A stretch of DNA of 64,000 nucleotides from Runella zeae DSM 19591 (GCF_000423565.1 NZ_KE384038.1:417630-481629); one strand, 5' to 3'. Numbered from the stretch's first letter, positions 52,846 to 61,481 are shown. Translations and numbers: made by a program. The notes: generated from the letters alone by a model not told the origin.

Positions 52846-54357
52846 TTAAGGCATCAATTTTAATTCTACGCGGCGGTTTTTCTTGAGACCTTCCACGGTA
52901 CCGTTGTCAGCGATTGGTTTAAATGAACCATAAGCATCGACTACTATACGGTTTGGATCTTTCAAACCTGCTTGGCTGAGGTATTGCTTCACTGCATTGA
53001 CACGACGCTCAGAAAGGGCTACGTTGTAGCGGTCAGAGGCGCGGCGGTCAGCGTGGCCAGCCATTTGTAGACGGCACTGAGTTTTATTCATCAATTCTAC
53101 TACTTTATTCAACAAGTCGTAGAACTCAGGCTTGATGATAGCTTTGTCGGTATCAAAGAGTACGTTTGCAAAGATTTCGGTACAAGCCATGCCTGGAAGG
53201 GCATCTTTTACGTACTTATCGAAGTCAATTCTCTGACCAGCACCACTTACGATACTACCTGCTGGAGTGTTTGGTTCTTTATCAAAATAGTCAGACACAC
53301 CGTCATTATCACTATCTATCAACAAGCGTGGGTCGATTTCTTTGGGCTTGTTGGCTTTAGCGATAGAGTCAATTTCAGCCAAAGAAAGGATTTTTGGTGG
53401 TTTTACTAACAATTTAGGATCTGTATATCTCAAATGATAAAATCCTTTTCCAGCATCAAGCGCATTGAAATCATAAGCCCATTTGCCATTTTTCTTTTGA
53501 ACTTTAAGAGGGTTTTTACCCAATTTATAAGTCAAACTAACAGCCAAAAATCCGTATTTGTCAAGAGCGGAGTTTCCTTTTGGAGTACCTAGGAAACTGT
53601 TAGGGGTTCCTCCTTCGTAAAGACGTCCACCTTCACTACCGTCATAAATAGCTGAGGGGTCTCCACCTACAGTAGCGTCCAATTTTTCAGTATTGACGTT
53701 GTTGAGGCGGAAGTCCAATCCTAGGTCTAAGTTTTTGGTAAGTTCGTAAGACACATTAAATCCAACCGGAATCACCCATTCTTGGGTATAAGCAGAAGCT
53801 TTTTTGTTTAGCTCTGTGGTATTGTTACGCAAGCTAGGAGAGTCGTCTGAACGGCGTTGAATTCGACCCGACCCTAACGAGTAAGCCGTTGATCTAAACC
53901 AGATTTGCCCAGCACCTCCATAAATATCCATTTTCCAACGTTTCATTTTGGTAGGCCCAAAAAGCAACCCTTTTATGTTGACAGTTGCGGCTACATCTGC
54001 TTGGAAATAGTTCGCATTAAAGTATGATTGATAGAGGCGGCGCTTCATACCTTTGAGATTACCACCTCCCACATCCAATCGTGCTCCAAAAAGGTAGGTG
54101 AGTTGTTTTCCTAGCGATAAACCAACATGCATGGTTCCGCGTTCTGAACGGCTGTCGAAATTGTTAGTACCTACGGGCCAAAAATCGTACTGCCGCAAGT
54201 CTCCATAAAACTGGCTTGCACCCACATAGGCACTCAAAGACCAAGTGTTCAGCTTGTAAGGACCTTCATAGGGAGCCTTAGGGTTGTACTGTGCTTGTGA
54301 TTCAAGCGCACATGTTCCCAACAGTAAAAGTGTGACAAGCAGAGATACTTTTTTCAT
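52846..54357 (-). CDS. OmpA-family outer-membrane protein with beta-barrel and peptidoglycan-binding domain
   Basis: The protein has 503 residues from the ATG at 54357; 13 additional codons upstream were rejected. The signal peptide ends near residue 22 (LESQAQ). A beta-rich domain (about 35-280) resembles small outer-membrane barrels. A calcium-binding type repeat follows (DSDNDGVSDYFDKEPNTP). The C-terminal OmpA domain (about 395-503) has VLFDTDKAIIKPEFYDLL, GHADRRASDRYNVALSERRV and RVELK, the features that bind peptidoglycan. It would link outer membrane and wall. Standalone operon. Confidence 0.92.
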   Translation of the reverse strand: MKKVSLLVTLLLLGTCALESQAQYNPKAPYEGPYKLNTWSLSAYVGASQFYGDLRQYDFWPVGTNNFDSRSERGTMHVGLSLGKQLTYLFGARLDVGGGNLKGMKRRLYQSYFNANYFQADVAATVNIKGLLFGPTKMKRWKMDIYGGAGQIWFRSTAYSLGSGRIQRRSDDSPSLRNNTTELNKKASAYTQEWVIPVGFNVSYELTKNLDLGLDFRLNNVNTEKLDATVGGDPSAIYDGSEGGRLYEGGTPNSFLGTPKGNSALDKYGFLAVSLTYKLGKNPLKVQKKNGKWAYDFNALDAGKGFYHLRYTDPKLLVKPPKILSLAEIDSIAKANKPKEIDPRLLIDSDNDGVSDYFDKEPNTPAGSIVSGAGQRIDFDKYVKDALPGMACTEIFANVLFDTDKAIIKPEFYDLLNKVVELMNKTQCRLQMAGHADRRASDRYNVALSERRVNAVKQYLSQAGLKDPNRIVVDAYGSFKPIADNGTVEGLKKNRRVELKLMP

Positions 54358-54533
54358 AATAAACCTTTTTGGTGATTTTGAATAAGGGGGATACATTTCA
54401 CTCTATACTATAAATTCTATCTACTTCTTCGCAAAAATAGTCGTTCCTGACCATATTCGCCAACAAAAGTAGAGATTCAATTTTTATTTCAAAAATCTTT
54501 TGCTCACTAAAGAAAATTCTTTTCCCTTAACTT

Positions 54534-55667
54534 TCAAAGCCGCTGGGTAATTTTTTTCAAAATCGCGTTTTTCCAAGAATTGAAAGAGCCTGCCAAGATT
54601 TGCTCACGAGCTTGCCCTACTAGCCATAGATAAAACGTTAAATTGTGGATACTAGCTATCTGTGCTCCAAGTATTTCCTCAGCCTTGAGCAGATGCCGTA
54701 AGTAAGCTTTTGAATAAAAACTACTCACGTACCCTCCTAAACTTTCATCAATAGGACTCAAGTCAGCTTTCCACTTTTCATTTCGAATATTGACTACACC
54801 TTCGGTTGTATAAAGAATTCCATGACGAGCGTTGCGAGTGGGGAGTACACAGTCAAACATGTCGATTCCCAATGCAATGCTTTCAAGTATGTTTTCGGGA
54901 GTTCCCACGCCCATGAGGTATCGGGGCTTATCTACCGGCAAAATATCACATACCAATTCTGTCATCTCGTACATATCTTCGGCGGGCTCCCCTACCGATA
55001 GTCCACCTATGGCATTGCCCTCTCTACCCATACTTGCGATGGTCTCAGCGGATTGTTTCCTAAGGTCTTTGTAAGTACTCCCTTGTACAATCGGAAACAG
55101 AGTTTGTTGATAACCGTAATGAGGTAAGGTATTATCAAAACGCTCACAACAACGCTTCAACCATCGGTGTGTTAATTCCATAGACTGACGTGCGTACGAA
55201 AAGTCACATGGGTAGGGGGTACATTCGTCAAAAGCCATGATAATATCCGCCCCAATTTTACGCTGGATATCCATGATATTTTCGGGGGTAAAAAAGTGAC
55301 TGGACCCGTCGATATGCGATTTAAACTTGACTCCTTCTTCGGTAATTTTGCGTCCTGTCCCGGCCAAAGAATAGACCTGATAGCCACCGCTATCGGTCAA
55401 AAGAGGTTTGTCCCAGCCGTTGAATTTATGCAATCCACCCGCTTTTTCCAAAACATCTAAACCTGGCCTTAGGTAAAGATGGTAAGTATTTCCTAGAATA
55501 ATTTGAGCTTTTATGTCTTCTTTGAGTTCTCGCTGATGAACTGCCTTGACCGTACCAGCAGTGCCTACTGGCATAAAAATAGGGGTTTGAATAGTGCCGT
55601 GGTCGGTTTGGAGAGTACCTGCTCGGGCTTTGGTGAGGACGTCTTTATGGGTGATTTCAAATGTCAT
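54534..55667 (-). CDS. tgt: Queuine/preQ1 tRNA-ribosyltransferase
   Basis: This enzyme exchanges guanine-34 for a queuine precursor in tRNAs with GUN anticodons. The protein has 377 residues with PIFMPVGTAGTVKAVHQREL, the LTDSGGYQVYSL motif (active-site Asp92), FDECTPYPCD, RYLMGVGTPENILE and MFDCVLPTRNARHG (second catalytic Asp). The zinc-binding Cys triad found in E. coli Tgt (CxCxxC) is replaced by LGGYVS, though the downstream His in IASIHNL is kept. Bacteroides Tgt, as far as I recall, shows the same loss. Length is normal. Confidence 0.95.
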   Translation of the reverse strand: MTFEITHKDVLTKARAGTLQTDHGTIQTPIFMPVGTAGTVKAVHQRELKEDIKAQIILGNTYHLYLRPGLDVLEKAGGLHKFNGWDKPLLTDSGGYQVYSLAGTGRKITEEGVKFKSHIDGSSHFFTPENIMDIQRKIGADIIMAFDECTPYPCDFSYARQSMELTHRWLKRCCERFDNTLPHYGYQQTLFPIVQGSTYKDLRKQSAETIASMGREGNAIGGLSVGEPAEDMYEMTELVCDILPVDKPRYLMGVGTPENILESIALGIDMFDCVLPTRNARHGILYTTEGVVNIRNEKWKADLSPIDESLGGYVSSFYSKAYLRHLLKAEEILGAQIASIHNLTFYLWLVGQAREQILAGSFNSWKNAILKKITQRL

Positions 55668-55851
55668 TAAGATACAGTAGATTGGATGTGGCTGTGAAGC
55701 CGTAAACGAATTAAAATCAAAAAATAGTATTTGCTTTCGCCGTTTTAATCAAAAAATATTTGCAAAAATAGTGAGCTTCATCAGTTTATCTAGTTTTGAA
55801 CATCTACTATCACAAAATCACCTGCTATATTTGCGAACTTTTTGATGTTGC

Positions 55852-57024
55852 ATGGCTCTATTTTACTCTATCGATTGGTTTTCTTCTCCTGCTTTAAATG
55901 TTTTACTAGCGCTTTTTATAGCTGCTGTAATCGTACAGTTATATTTCATTCTCTTCGTTTTTACAAAGATATTATGGAGGCCCTCCGCAGCTCCCCCAAA
56001 AAAATGGGCCGGAGTAAGTATTATTGTGTGCGCTCACAATGAAGCCCACAACCTTAAGGAGTTGCTGCCGATGCTTGATGAGCAAGATTATCCAGATTAT
56101 GAGGTGATTGTGATGAATGATCGCTCTTGGGATGGTACCGAAGAATGGGCCGAAACCTCCGCCGTAGCTTTTCGTCATGTACACTTTATGCACATTGATA
56201 AAGAGTATGACCATGTGACTCCCAAAAAATATGCACTTACAACCGGAATAAGACATGCCAAGCATGACATCGTTTTACTCACCGATGCCGATTGCCGTCC
56301 TACCACCGATCAGTGGCTCAAAGGAATGGTAGAGTGCCTAGCAGCAGATAAAGAAATTGTGCTGGGTTTTTCTCCTTACGAAAAACATGGGGGTTTTTTG
56401 AACCTATTGATTAGGTTCGAAACCTTCTATACAGCAGTACAATACCTATCTTTTGCTTTGGCCGGAAGACCCTACATGGGAGTGGGACGGAATTTGTTGT
56501 ATCGAAAAAAAACTTTTTTGAACAATAAAGGATTTTATAGTCATTTGAAAGTAACTGGAGGCGACGATGATTTGTTAATGAACGAAATTGCCAACAAAAC
56601 CAACACGGCTGTGTGTCTCAATCCAGATGCTTTTATGGTTTCAATCCCAAAGAAAACGTGGAAAGAGTGGTATCGTCAGAAGAAGAGACATTTGTCGGTA
56701 AGTAAGCATTATAAAATTCATCATAAAATCAGGCTGGCATGCTTATCGGCGTCTCAAGTGCTTAGTTGGGTATTGGGATTGGTTATTTTTTCGTTAGGAA
56801 TTGTATGGTATCCTGCCTCATTGGGATATTTGATTATAGCAGGGAGCGCATTTTTGTTACGTTTGCTTAGTTTATGGATTGTGCTAGGCTTGGCTTCCCG
56901 AAAACTATACAAAACCGTGGGATGGTTCAGCATTCCTTTTCTTGATTGGGTATTGTTTGTTTACTATATCACAATGGGAATAGTGATGTGGAGCAATCGC
57001 CGCAAAAAAGTACGCTGGCGCTAG
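55852..57024 (+). CDS. Family 2 glycosyltransferase, membrane-associated
   Basis: The protein has 390 residues. An N-terminal transmembrane helix (about 12-38) leads into the GT-A domain: VSIIVCAHNEAHNLKELLPML, YEVIVMNDRSWDGTEEW, LLTDADCRPTTDQW (metal-binding DxD-type motif), TGGDDDLLMNE (catalytic-base region) and RQKKRHLSVSKHYK (the R/QxxRW-equivalent). Two or three C-terminal helices follow (about 285-385). This layout is that of processive or lipid-linked glycosyltransferases. The acceptor is unknown. Confidence 0.87.
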   Translation: MALFYSIDWFSSPALNVLLALFIAAVIVQLYFILFVFTKILWRPSAAPPKKWAGVSIIVCAHNEAHNLKELLPMLDEQDYPDYEVIVMNDRSWDGTEEWAETSAVAFRHVHFMHIDKEYDHVTPKKYALTTGIRHAKHDIVLLTDADCRPTTDQWLKGMVECLAADKEIVLGFSPYEKHGGFLNLLIRFETFYTAVQYLSFALAGRPYMGVGRNLLYRKKTFLNNKGFYSHLKVTGGDDDLLMNEIANKTNTAVCLNPDAFMVSIPKKTWKEWYRQKKRHLSVSKHYKIHHKIRLACLSASQVLSWVLGLVIFSLGIVWYPASLGYLIIAGSAFLLRLLSLWIVLGLASRKLYKTVGWFSIPFLDWVLFVYYITMGIVMWSNRRKKVRWR

Positions 57025-57095
57025 GTGGCCTGATTTTTTTAATAATTTATACATAACGAGTAACTTGTGCAAAAGAAAAGCACGTCAATTATAGA

Positions 57096-57722
57096 ATGGA
57101 AATCATAGAAAAATATTTTCCCCAACTTACTCCTACGCAAAAAGCACAATTTGGGGAGTTGGGCGAACTGTACGCTTACTGGAATGCCCAAATCAACGTA
57201 ATTTCGCGCCAAGACGTCGAAAATCTATACGAGCGGCATGTGTTACATTCATTAAGTATTGCCAAAGTGGTAAAGTTTAGGGAATTTGCGAGTATTTTAG
57301 ATGTAGGTACGGGAGGAGGTTTTCCAGGGATTCCTTTGGCTATAATGTTTCCTGAAGCCGAATTTCATTTGGTGGATAGCATTGGAAAAAAAATCAAAGT
57401 AGTGGAGGAGGTTTCCAAAGCCTTAGGACTAGCCAATCTAAGAGCCCAGCACTGCCGTGCGGAGCAAGCTGATGGTACCTATGATTTTGTGGTCACTAGA
57501 GCAGTAGCCCGAATCACCCCTTTGTCAGGTTGGGTACGCCACAAAATAAGTCCAAATCATGTACATACTTTAAGAAATGGTATTTTGGCGTTAAAAGGGG
57601 GAGATTTGGAAGAAGAAATGGCTGAGTTGAAGCGTAAGTATCGGATTTTTGAACTTTATGAGTTTTTTGAAGAAGAGTTTTTCGAAACAAAAAAGGTAGT
57701 ACATGTACCCTTGAGTAATTAG
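57096..57722 (+). CDS. rsmG: 16S rRNA (guanine-527-N7)-methyltransferase
   Basis: The protein has 208 residues. The SAM-binding motif is ILDVGTGGGFPGIPLA (67-82) and RHVLHSLSI precedes it. VVTRAVARITPLSGWV and ILALKGGDLEEEM complete the RsmG pattern. It methylates G527 near the decoding centre. It follows a glycosyltransferase by 71 nt and precedes a small conserved protein by 34 nt. Confidence 0.94.
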   Translation: MEIIEKYFPQLTPTQKAQFGELGELYAYWNAQINVISRQDVENLYERHVLHSLSIAKVVKFREFASILDVGTGGGFPGIPLAIMFPEAEFHLVDSIGKKIKVVEEVSKALGLANLRAQHCRAEQADGTYDFVVTRAVARITPLSGWVRHKISPNHVHTLRNGILALKGGDLEEEMAELKRKYRIFELYEFFEEEFFETKKVVHVPLSN

Positions 57723-57756
57723 ATATATCAACAAACAAATTTAATCATACATAACA

Positions 57757-58032
57757 ATGAACGAAATATTCAAATCAAGTAGCATAAAAGATCCTGTACG
57801 TCCCAATGAGGTTCATTTGACGGAAAAAGGAGTTAGCTTTAAGCTAAAAAAGTTGATTGGAGGCACAGAGCAGTTTGTATTTTACAGTGATATTTCAGGA
57901 GTAGAGATTGACAGTGGTATGTTTTTTGCCACGATTCGGGTGATTCCTCGTGCTCGTCCTGAGATTGTCATTGAAAACTTTTCAAAGGGAGATGCGCAAC
58001 GTATCAAAGAATTGATTTTACAACGTGTGTAA
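57757..58032 (+). CDS. Small conserved protein with PH-like fold
   Basis: The 91-residue protein has no signal peptide. Alternating hydrophobic beta-strands (GVSFKLKKLIGGTEQFVFYSDISGVEIDSGMFFATIRVIP) and a C-terminal helix (AQRIKELILQR) recall bacterial PH-like domains of the YcxB/bPH type. I do not recognise a specific family. It is only 34 nt from rsmG and probably co-transcribed. Confidence 0.6.
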   Translation: MNEIFKSSSIKDPVRPNEVHLTEKGVSFKLKKLIGGTEQFVFYSDISGVEIDSGMFFATIRVIPRARPEIVIENFSKGDAQRIKELILQRV

Positions 58033-58097
58033 TTTCTCTCATTTTGAGTAAGTTAATGAAAGTACGTCTAAGAAAAATGATTTTTTTTGAAAAAAGT

Positions 58098-58129
58098 CTT
58101 GCTTGTAATTAATTTAACTGATACTTTTG
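58098..58129 (+). promoter_or_regulatory. Promoter of tRNA-Asn
   Basis: CTTG at 58098-58101, 20 nt and TACTTTTG at 58122-58129: an exact -7 match to TAnnTTTG and a one-base mismatch at -33. Initiation would be near 58136, about 30 nt before the tRNA. Confidence 0.6.
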
Positions 58130-58167
58130 CACCACCAAAATCGGAAACGATAGCGGTGGCCTCAAAA

Positions 58168-58241
58168 TCCCGAATAGCTCAGTCGGTTAGAGCATCTGAC
58201 TGTTAATCAGAGGGTCGCTGGTTCGAGCCCAGCTTCGGGAG
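58168..58241 (+). tRNA. tRNA-Asn (anticodon GTT)
   Basis: This 74-nt cloverleaf has acceptor stem TCCCGAA/TTCGGGA, D-arm AGCTC...GAGC, anticodon arm CTGACTGTTAATCAG and TTCGAGC T-loop. Discriminator base G is followed by CA, so the CCA end is not encoded. An integrase gene lies 280 bp downstream, so the 3' half is the likely attachment site of the island. Confidence 0.95.
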
Positions 58242-58265
58242 CAGACTACTTAGAATGGGACTGAT

Positions 58266-58291
58266 AAACCGCGTTTTTGCGCGGTTTTTTT
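58266..58291 (+). terminator. Intrinsic terminator after tRNA-Asn
   Basis: An 8-bp perfect stem AAACCGCG with complement, 6-nt loop and a T7 run. Confidence 0.85.
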
Positions 58292-58348
58292 GCGTTATAG
58301 ACTTCTGCAATAGCCTACTAGCTTTATAAATTGCTCACCTGCAATTGG

Positions 58349-58399
58349 GTATGTTTACATACAAATTCACATACACACCCAAAAGTCTTCACATACACA
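58349..58399. repeat. Palindrome and direct repeats between tRNA and integrase: candidate integrase arm sites
   Basis: GTATGTTTACATAC at 58349-58362 is a palindrome. TTCACATACACA occurs twice, at 58366-58377 and 58388-58399, 22 bp apart. ACATAC is shared by all. Such repeats close to an attachment site are usual binding sites for the N-terminal domain of tyrosine integrases. Confidence 0.5.
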
Positions 58400-58523
58400 A
58401 ATTACCGCTAAATAAATTGTTGCCTCTTTATTCTATATACTATAAGAACAGGAAAGGAATTTGCTAGTGACTCCATTTTTAATTTATGTTTCACTTACAA
58501 ATCCTTCTTATGAAAAAAGGACA

Positions 58524-59735
58524 ATGTTTAAAGTTAATTTTCAGCTACGCTACAAGCGTAGGGGCAAAATGGTAGATTATACTATGCCCGCCAGTATTGT
58601 GTTCTTTGTAAATATCAATGGCTTACTGTCCACTCCTCGAAGTACGGGTATCAAGGTACTAAAGGATAATTGGGACAATAACGCTCAAAAAATCATTGGT
58701 AGCTCAGAAGATGTTCAACTTAAAAACAGGCGTCTCTATAAGATTAAATCTGACTTAGACGCCCTTGAGCAGGAATTGTCGATCACTACAGAGTATCTCA
58801 CTTCTCAGCACTTGATAGATGTTTACGTTGGGAAAAAGCAAAAGAACTTAACCGTTCTAAAGGCATTTGACGACTTACTTGAATATCTACAAAATCCAGA
58901 TACGGTCGAAGAAGCCCTAAAGCCCAAGTCATATGCTAAATGGGTACGAGCTAGAGAGCTTGTAGAAGATTTTTTGATTTCTCAGAAGCAAATCAATTTA
59001 GCTGTAATTCATTTTACCCTACCAGTGGCGGAACGGTATCGTAGATTCCTGACGGTGAAGTACAAGTTTGGTAAAGATCATACGAGCCGAAATATTAGTT
59101 ATTTGTCTACGGCTTTCCAACGAGCCAAAAAACAAGGTCTTGTTGCTATAAACCCTATTTTTGACGTAGAACTACCTCGAAATCGACCCAAGAAACCAGA
59201 GCCATTGCACATCCTAGAACTTCAAAGGTTGATTGATTTTCGTTCGGAAGATATGTGGCTTCAGTACAGCGCAGATATTGCCATTTTTCTGTGTTTTACG
59301 GGGCTAGACTATTGCGACTATGTGCGTTTCGACTCCGAAAAACATTTAGTAGAAATCGAAGGGATAAAGGCCATCAGGTTGACCCGCCAAAAACTGTATC
59401 GTAAGGGAAACGTTCCAGAACCTGTTACGATACCACTTTTACCCGAAGCGGCGAGTATTTTAGGGAAATACGATTATAACCTTCCGCTTCTTAAGTATGA
59501 CACCATCCGCAAGCAACTCAAAATCATCATGAGCAACATTCGGGTCAAGAAGAATATTACCCTAAAGAATCTACGAAAAACTTGTGGCACGTACCTACTG
59601 AACAAGGGTGTGAAGTTGGAAGTAATTAGGGATGTTTTGGGGCATGACACGATTGCCATGACGGAAAAAATATACACGATTGTTTATCCCGAAACAATCA
59701 TCAAAGAATTTGAGAAGTTGTTGAAAATAGGATAA
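58524..59735 (+). CDS. Tyrosine recombinase / phage-type integrase (SAM-like N-terminal domain)
   Basis: The 403-residue protein (from ATG 58524; TTG 58461 is less plausible) has an N-terminal arm-binding region, a SAM-like core-binding domain (about 100-205) and a catalytic domain. Conserved: catalytic Tyr near 384 (EKIYTIV), His near 374 (LGHDTIAM), Arg near 351 (NLRKTCGTYLL). The first Arg expected in TGLR is Asp (FTGLDYCDY) and the HxxR His is Lys. CTnDOT-type Bacteroidota integrases also lack the first Arg, so activity is possible. Directed at the adjacent tRNA-Asn site. Confidence 0.9.
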   Translation: MFKVNFQLRYKRRGKMVDYTMPASIVFFVNINGLLSTPRSTGIKVLKDNWDNNAQKIIGSSEDVQLKNRRLYKIKSDLDALEQELSITTEYLTSQHLIDVYVGKKQKNLTVLKAFDDLLEYLQNPDTVEEALKPKSYAKWVRARELVEDFLISQKQINLAVIHFTLPVAERYRRFLTVKYKFGKDHTSRNISYLSTAFQRAKKQGLVAINPIFDVELPRNRPKKPEPLHILELQRLIDFRSEDMWLQYSADIAIFLCFTGLDYCDYVRFDSEKHLVEIEGIKAIRLTRQKLYRKGNVPEPVTIPLLPEAASILGKYDYNLPLLKYDTIRKQLKIIMSNIRVKKNITLKNLRKTCGTYLLNKGVKLEVIRDVLGHDTIAMTEKIYTIVYPETIIKEFEKLLKIG

Positions 59736-59884
59736 AAAACTCTCTCAACTTATGAAAAACTCTACATTATACTATCCTTTATTTCTATCCTAAAAATTAC
59801 CGTTTGCTCAATTTATATTATAAACAAGTGACTTTATATAATCAGAATCGTCAATCAATTTATAACACATAACCACAAATAACC

Positions 59885-60367
59885 ATGAATAGAAGCCCCT
59901 TGCATATTATAATTTTTGTTTTTGGAGTTTTGCTACTGTCTTGCTCTAATGAGCCAAAATTGGACTACGCAAGCCGAATAGCTGGCAACTATCAATATCT
60001 TAAAAATGAATATAGTTGGAGTTTAAGCGCCAATCTAAAAACCCAAATAGATATAACGCTTACTAGGATTAATCACACCACTCTAAAGATGAACATTGCG
60101 AGTAGTGTTGATGCATGGGATGATATTAACAAACGTATTGTAAAGATTTATTCGACAACTACTTTCACCAATGTAAAAACTAAAAGCTATACCAATTTTT
60201 CGATTGATGAGACCACAGAGAATAATATTTCTATTTCTACCAAGCCTGTGCAATATGCCTTTAAAGGAGAAGGTAATCTGACCTCCGACAATAAGTTGCA
60301 ATTATCGCTAGTGGGAACATCAAACAACGAAACCGAAACGGTAGTAATAGAGCTTGAAAAAAAATGA
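59885..60367 (+). CDS. Hypothetical lipoprotein (cassette-like gene 1)
   Basis: The protein has 160 residues. Lipoprotein signal with LLLSC (Cys20). The remainder is Thr/Ser/Asn-rich beta structure with no family I recognise. The first base of its TGA stop codon is also the first base of the 63-bp repeat copy A. It lies within the island and is weakly AT-rich. It may serve as surface or exclusion protein, which is only a guess. Confidence 0.7.
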   Translation: MNRSPLHIIIFVFGVLLLSCSNEPKLDYASRIAGNYQYLKNEYSWSLSANLKTQIDITLTRINHTTLKMNIASSVDAWDDINKRIVKIYSTTTFTNVKTKSYTNFSIDETTENNISISTKPVQYAFKGEGNLTSDNKLQLSLVGTSNNETETVVIELEKK

Positions 60368-60427
60368 TAGCAAAACACGTCTCGATGTTTTGTCCAGGCG
60401 TAGGTCGACATGACTATTTTGCTATCA
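60365..60427. repeat. 63-bp structured repeat, copy A
   Basis: Ends TGATAGCAAAA and TTTTGCTATCA form an 11-bp perfect inverted pair. The interior differs between copies but can form an inner stem (TGTC...GACA). Position 1 is the first base of the lipoprotein gene's stop codon. Confidence 0.9.
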
Positions 60428-60447
60428 AAATAAACTACCCCTACTCT

Positions 60448-60479
60448 GCCCAACAAACGACGGTTTGTTGGGCAAGTTT
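60448..60479 (+). terminator. Intrinsic terminator between copy A and the serine recombinase
   Basis: An 11-bp perfect stem GCCCAACAAAC with complement, 4-nt loop, then AAGTTTTTG. Confidence 0.75.
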
Positions 60480-60567
60480 TTGATGGGAGCAAATAGATTG
60501 TTTTTTGTGTTACATTTTGCATATTTTCTTGTCTAAAAATCAATGCACAATATACCCTACTTTCAAT

Positions 60568-61128
60568 ATGATTTTTGGATATGCACGGGTCTCTACCAAA
60601 GACCAAAACCTCGACTCTCAACTTGATGCCCTTCAAAAAGCGGGTTGTGAAAAAATCTTCATGGAAAAGGAATCAGGGGCTAAAGACGACCGCCCCGAAA
60701 GACAACGTATGCTTGACCAACTCCGAGCAGGTGATACGGTGATTGTGTATAAACTAGACCGCTTTAGCCGTTCTATGATTGACCTCATCCAAAAGGCCGA
60801 AGAACTTCGCCAAAGAGATATAGCCTTTGTGAGCCTTACCGATGGCATTGCTACCAATACGCCCACTGGCAAAATGCAGTTCAATGTTTTTGCCGCTTTT
60901 GCCGAATTTCAACGTGACATTATCAGGGAGAACACCAAGGCAGGATTGGCGGCGGCACGAGCGCGAGGCCGCACGGGAGGCCGAAAGCAAAAACTAACCC
61001 CTAAGCAAGAGAAAGAAATCCATACGCTATATGCCAAGGGGGATATATCCGTGACTCAGATTGCCACTGCCTACAGTGTGCATAGAAACACCATTTACAA
61101 CATTGTGGGCAAAAAAAATAAAAAATGA
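60568..61128 (+). CDS. Serine recombinase, resolvase/invertase family (cassette-like gene 2)
   Basis: The 186-residue protein (ATG 60568; the TTG at 60505 would add 21 residues) has the catalytic Ser9 in YARVS, Arg in YKLDRFSRS, the long E helix with ENTKAGLAAARARGRTGG and a C-terminal HTH (SVTQIATAYSVHRNTIYNIV). It is of Pin/Hin/Tn3 resolvase size. It would recombine short sites and may act on the repeats that bracket it. Its TGA stop is the first three bases of repeat copy B. Confidence 0.93.
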   Translation: MIFGYARVSTKDQNLDSQLDALQKAGCEKIFMEKESGAKDDRPERQRMLDQLRAGDTVIVYKLDRFSRSMIDLIQKAEELRQRDIAFVSLTDGIATNTPTGKMQFNVFAAFAEFQRDIIRENTKAGLAAARARGRTGGRKQKLTPKQEKEIHTLYAKGDISVTQIATAYSVHRNTIYNIVGKKNKK

Positions 61129-61188
61129 TAACAAAATCCCTCTCGATGTTCTGCCCAGACGTGGGGCCGTAGAAGTATTTTGCTATCA
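61126..61188. repeat. 63-bp structured repeat, copy B
   Basis: The same length as copy A, with 48 of 63 bases identical by my count. Ends TGATAACAAAA and TTTTGCTATCA; inner stem GCCC...GGGC. The first three bases are the serine recombinase stop codon. Confidence 0.9.
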
Positions 61189-61245
61189 TTTTAAATCGGC
61201 CTTTTTGCGGCTCCTGTGATGATCAGTGCAATGGCGACTTTAATT

Positions 61246-61308
61246 TGATAGCAAAAATCGTTTCTCAGGAATGCAAACTTTGCAAGTCGACCTTAAAATT
61301 TGCTATCA
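61246..61308. repeat. 63-bp structured repeat, copy C
   Basis: Same length and ends (TGATAGCAAAA / TTTGCTATCA) but a divergent interior carrying TGCAAACTTTGCA as inner stem and a GTCGAC shared with copy A. The 57 bp between copies B and C contain no gene. Confidence 0.85.
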
Positions 61309-61330
61309 AATTAACTATATACAGGATTAC

Positions 61331-61481
61331 TGCTAACATTATACCGCTTGGCGTAGTGGTGGATTTCGGAGCACAAAACTGTCAATACACTATCCCGAAA
61401 GCTTTCGGGATTGATGCGAGGCAGAATGTTCAAGTAACCATTTCACCGGTCATTGAGCCAAACGCCTGCTATTGGTTCGGC
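61331..61481. repeat. Large imperfect hairpin sequence, left copy (downstream of DUF5131 gene)
   Basis: It starts GCTAACATTATACCGCTTGG and ends near GCCAAACGCCTGC. In the middle it has a 20-bp perfect palindrome at 61392-61411 with core CCCGAAAGCTTTCGGG. It shares GCTTGGCGT, GGATT and AGCACAAA, in the same order and spacing, with 63346-63490. It lies just past the stop of the leftward DUF5131 gene. Confidence 0.6.

Noticed and set aside
60365..61188. The 63-bp repeats as res sites of the serine recombinase
   Set aside because: Resolvase sites have several 25-34-bp subsites with short central spacers; here one 11-bp pair is separated by 41 bp. A link remains possible but is not supported.
60365..61308. 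The 63-bp repeats as classical integron attC sites
   Set aside because: The ends do not fit RYYYAAC...GTTRRRY, and the nearby integrase is a phage-type enzyme rather than IntI. Only the arrangement is integron-like.
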